A stretch of DNA of 6,736 bases from a bacterium (GTDB taxonomy: Bacteria > Bacillota > Clostridia > Oscillospirales > Acutalibacteraceae). The stretch is taken from positions 1 through 6,736 of the forward strand of contig SFWF01000093.1 of NCBI GenBank assembly GCA_004560045.1, written 5' to 3'. The first letter of the stretch is position 1; each line of letters begins with the position of its first letter. Below, in pieces: positions 4,865 through 6,736 of this stretch. Under the pieces are notes generated by a model, which had not been told where the DNA came from, searched no databases, and was given only the letters and a program-made list of their open reading frames with translations. A program made the translations under genes and the position numbers.

Positions 4865-4941
4865 CGAAATCTTACGGTCGGGCTACCGTACTATAAATTA
4901 AGTAAAAGCTTAATTCCCGTATGGGTGCGGCAGCCTGCCGC
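4837..4941 (-). repeat. CGGTATCC element, long copy B
   Basis: Inverted counterpart of 4034-4140, with matching blocks at 4918-4931, 4873-4884 and 4837-4870. It starts at a 15-bp palindrome GCGGCAG-g-CTGCCGC (4927-4941), which touches the last base of the dnaA stop codon. The element therefore begins exactly where dnaA ends. Confidence 0.8.
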
Positions 4942-6257
4942 TAAGTTTCGTTTTTGAGGTTTTTGATTATATCGTCGATTATCTCTTTTTCGTGGGGATT
5001 GTCCTTAAGGAAGCTTTCAACCTTTTTAACCGCGTATAAAACGGTGGTGTGATCCTTTCCGAAGGCCTCGCCGATTGGCTTATAAGAAAGCTCGGTGGTC
5101 TCGCGGGCAATATACATTGCGATCTGACGAGCCTTTGCAAGCTCGGCGGTCTTTCTCTTGGAAATAATATCCTTTTCCGAAACGTCGTAGGTACGGGCAA
5201 CCTCGCTTATTATCTGCTCTATCTTGATAGGCTCGGGCTTGGTGTCGTTTACGATCTCGCGGATTATGTTCTGAACTACCGCAACGGTGGGGGTGTGATT
5301 TTGAATTTGAATAAAGGCCTGAAGCTTCTTTACTACGCCCTCAAGCTGACGAATGTTCATCTTGATATGCTCGGCGATGTAGTGAACGAGGTTTTCTTCG
5401 ATATAAATGCCGAGGGATTCGGCCTTTTTCTTTATAATTCCGACGCGGGTCTCGTAATCGGGGGGAGTAATGTCGGCGAAAAGGCCCATTTCAAGGCGGT
5501 TTCTGATTCGGTCGTCAAGGGTTTTAACGTCCTTGGGAGGACGGTCCATGGTGAAGACTAACTGCTTATTATCCTGATGAAGCGCGTTAAATGTGTTGAA
5601 GAATTCCTCCTGCGTCTGCTCCTTGCCTGCGATAAACTGAATATCGTCGATAAGAAGAACGTCTAAGTTTCGGTAGGTGTTTCTGAAGTTGTCGGAGGTA
5701 CCGGTCTGAATAGCGTTTATAAGCTGATTGGTAAAATCTTCACAGCGAACGTATTCAACACGCTTTTCGGGGAATTTTTCCTTAATACGGTTTTTAACGG
5801 CCAGCATAAGGTGAGTTTTACCGACGCCCGAGGGTCCGTAGATAACGAGAGGGTTGTAGATTATACGGGGATTATCGGCGACAGCCATGGAAGCGGCATG
5901 GGCGAAGCGGTTGCAGGAGCCCATAATAAAGTTATCGAAGGTATAAGAATCGTTTAAGGAGGTTACGACCTCGGCCACCTTGTTGGTGATGATTCGGCCG
6001 TTTTCGTCCTCGACTACGATTTTTATATCCATATCGATTCCCATGATCTCTCTGACGCTGGGGATGATGACGTTCATATAGTTTGATTCGATTATCTGCT
6101 TTTTATAATCGGAATAGATTCCTAAAATAATTTCTCCGTTTCGGATCTCGATAGGGTGAAGGTCTTTAAACCAGACGTTAAAAGCGATCTCGGTCATACG
6201 TTTTTTAAGCTCTAAGCAAACGGCTTCCCAGATATCGGTTAAGGATTCGATCTGCAT
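4941..6257 (-). CDS. dnaA: Chromosomal replication initiator DnaA
   Basis: DnaA binds DnaA boxes, oligomerises with ATP and opens the origin. It is also a transcription regulator. The 438 residues contain domain I (about 1-80), a very short linker, the AAA+ domain with YTFDNFIMGSCNRFAH (105-120), Walker A GPSGVGKT (141-148), Walker B LLIDD (201-205), the sensor region FTMDRPP (235-241), an arginine-finger segment DDRIRNRLEMGL (248-259), and sensor 2 NIRQLEGVVKKL (301-312). Domain IV follows, with ARQIAMYIAR (376-385) and the DNA-binding signature DHTTVLYAV (402-410). FTMDRPP and NRLEMGL differ slightly from the common TSDRPP and SRFEWGL, but the key arginines are present. The ATG has AAAGGAG 8 bases or so upstream and two promoters before it. 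The gene looks intact. Confidence 0.98.
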   Translation of the reverse strand: MQIESLTDIWEAVCLELKKRMTEIAFNVWFKDLHPIEIRNGEIILGIYSDYKKQIIESNYMNVIIPSVREIMGIDMDIKIVVEDENGRIITNKVAEVVTSLNDSYTFDNFIMGSCNRFAHAASMAVADNPRIIYNPLVIYGPSGVGKTHLMLAVKNRIKEKFPEKRVEYVRCEDFTNQLINAIQTGTSDNFRNTYRNLDVLLIDDIQFIAGKEQTQEEFFNTFNALHQDNKQLVFTMDRPPKDVKTLDDRIRNRLEMGLFADITPPDYETRVGIIKKKAESLGIYIEENLVHYIAEHIKMNIRQLEGVVKKLQAFIQIQNHTPTVAVVQNIIREIVNDTKPEPIKIEQIISEVARTYDVSEKDIISKRKTAELAKARQIAMYIARETTELSYKPIGEAFGKDHTTVLYAVKKVESFLKDNPHEKEIIDDIIKNLKNET

Positions 6258-6265
6258 ATTTTGTT

Positions 6266-6272
6266 CTCCTTT
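6266..6272 (-). promoter_or_regulatory. dnaA ribosome-binding site
   Basis: AAAGGAG on the minus strand, followed by AACAAAAT and the dnaA ATG. Good match and spacing; it decides the start. Confidence 0.85.
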
Positions 6273-6289
6273 ATATTTTTATCACGGTC

Positions 6290-6298
6290 ATTATAACA
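6290..6298 (-). promoter_or_regulatory. Proximal dnaA promoter, extended -10
   Basis: TGTTATAAT on the minus strand is an extended -10 (TGn plus a perfect TATAAT). The -35 region 17 bases upstream is poor. It would give a leader of only about 25-30 bases. Confidence 0.5.
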
Positions 6299-6359
6299 TA
6301 GTCCTCTAAAGTTTGCCACGACACCTTTTGCCGTGAAGCGGACATCTTTTTGATTTTTC

Positions 6360-6368
6360 GGTGAATAA
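6360..6368 (-). promoter_or_regulatory. DnaA-box-like site in the dnaA leader
   Basis: TTATTCACC matches TTATNCACA at all but the last base. It lies between the two dnaA promoters, which would suit self-control by DnaA. A single near-match is weak evidence. Confidence 0.4.
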
Positions 6369-6424
6369 CTCGGGCTTTTTCCGCGAAAAGGCCACTTACC
6401 CCCCATAATATTTGAACATTATAC

Positions 6425-6453
6425 ATTATACCATAGTTACTCACTTTTTTCAA
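6425..6453 (-). promoter_or_regulatory. Distal dnaA promoter, sigma-A type
   Basis: TTGAAA (6448-6453) and TATAAT (6425-6430) with a 17-base spacer on the minus strand: 5 of 6 and 6 of 6 matches to consensus. A second TATAAT-like hexamer overlaps just downstream (6418-6423). An AT-rich block lies directly upstream, as an UP element would. The leader would be about 160 bases. Confidence 0.75.
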
Positions 6454-6500
6454 TGATAACTTTAATAAATATTATATAAATATATATAGAATATAAGGAA
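6454..6500. other. Very AT-rich block upstream of the dnaA promoter
   Basis: About 45 bases almost entirely A and T, with TATATATA-like runs, directly upstream of the distal -35. It could act as an UP element for the promoter or as easily melted DNA near the origin. No DnaA box lies inside it. Confidence 0.45.
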
Positions 6501-6736
6501 GGGACAAAATTGAAAATTGAAAGTTGAAAATAGAAAATGCGTGCCGAAGGCACACCTTTCCCTCGGCCCTAGGCCCTCGTCCCTGAACTGCTTCGGTATC
6601 CGTAAGCCTTCCCTTGGGGGAAGGGGGACCACGACCTGTAGGGTCGTATTTCCGACCGCAGGGAGGAACACCATTTTGCGCCAAAGGCGCAAATATCGTT
6701 TTCGTTTGCGTTCGGAAAACGATGTTGCCTTACGGC
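6501..6736. other. Gene-free repeat mosaic upstream of dnaA
   Basis: Contains a run of TTGAAAATTGAAAGTTGAAAAT-like short repeats (about 6509-6532), a GTGCC-gaa-GGCAC palindrome (6541-6553), copy C of the CGGTATCC element (6592-6630), a hairpin TTGCGCC-aaa-GGCGCAA (6676-6692), and a 9-bp inverted repeat ATCGTTTTC / GAAAACGAT (6695-6703, 6715-6723). No rpmH, the usual upstream neighbour of dnaA, is visible within these bases. I see no gene. Confidence 0.7.
6592..6630 (+). repeat. CGGTATCC element, short copy C
   Basis: Matches 4102-4140 at 37 of 39 positions, from TTCGGTATCC to GGGGGACC. After that the two diverge. It contains the inner hairpin CCTTCCC-ttgg-GGGAAGG. Confidence 0.85.

Larger units (their letters stand above)
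3813..4940. other. Gene-free repeat mosaic between dnaA and dnaN
   Basis: About 1.1 kb without a believable gene, since the open frames here are broken pieces across repeats. Besides the entries listed separately, it holds a stem GCAAAAC-tac-GTTTTGC (3914-3930), GGGGCTRCGCAGGGG twice (3901-3914 region and 4706-4719 region), partial copies of the CGGTATCC element (4007-4027), and GC-rich arms around 4447-4558. No tRNA, rRNA or CRISPR pattern is visible. The spacer separates two genes that are normally a few hundred bases apart at most. Confidence 0.75.

Noticed and set aside
3813..4940. CRISPR array
   Set aside because: The repeats are of several different families, irregularly spaced and in mixed orientations, without uniform spacers or cas genes.
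5049..5561. A 170-residue plus-strand open frame
   Set aside because: It is antisense to dnaA, whose reading frame and motifs are unmistakable.
6271..6453. A 60-residue minus-strand open frame in the dnaA leader, a possible leader peptide
   Set aside because: Its start lies upstream of the predicted distal transcription start, and it has no good ribosome-binding site.

Overview
This window carries a replication-initiation cluster, with every gene on the minus strand. In transcription order (high to low coordinates) it reads dnaA, a long repeat-filled spacer, dnaN, a broken Y1/REP-type transposase gene, a small S4-domain gene (yaaA type), recF, and a DUF370 gene (remB type). This is the Bacillota order dnaA-dnaN-yaaA-recF-remB(-gyrB). 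Together with the moderate base composition and protein sequences that look clostridial, it suggests an uncultured Clostridia member, plausibly a gut Oscillospiraceae-like lineage. That taxonomic guess comes from protein and repeat style only.

Layout from low to high coordinates: 1-261 is a mosaic of short repeats downstream of remB with no gene. 262-516 is remB. 517-675 is a spacer holding three small palindromic repeats, one of which overlaps the recF stop codon. 676-1743 is recF, overlapping the S4 gene (1740-1952) by ATGA. 1963-2459 is a frameshifted transposase remnant fitted exactly between dnaN and the S4 gene. 2459-3556 is dnaN. 3557-3812 is an AT-rich stretch with one perfect DnaA box, a tandem 9-mer, a possible dnaN promoter and a leader hairpin. 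3813-4940 is about 1.1 kb of nested interspersed repeats. 4941-6257 is dnaA. 6258-6500 is the dnaA leader, with two good promoters, one DnaA-box-like site and an AT-rich block. 6500-6736 is again repeats.

The genes work together in chromosome replication. DnaA opens the origin and regulates transcription. DnaN is the sliding clamp. RecF loads RecA at gaps. The S4 protein is a small RNA-binding protein of the rRNA/ribosome type, and RemB is a small DNA-binding-type regulator. Nothing here is a clear new defence or metabolic system. The unusual part is the density of short palindromic repeat families around the origin genes. Several abut or overlap stop codons. One family is also found twice inside the transposase gene, and in one of those copies a single-base loss has broken the reading frame.
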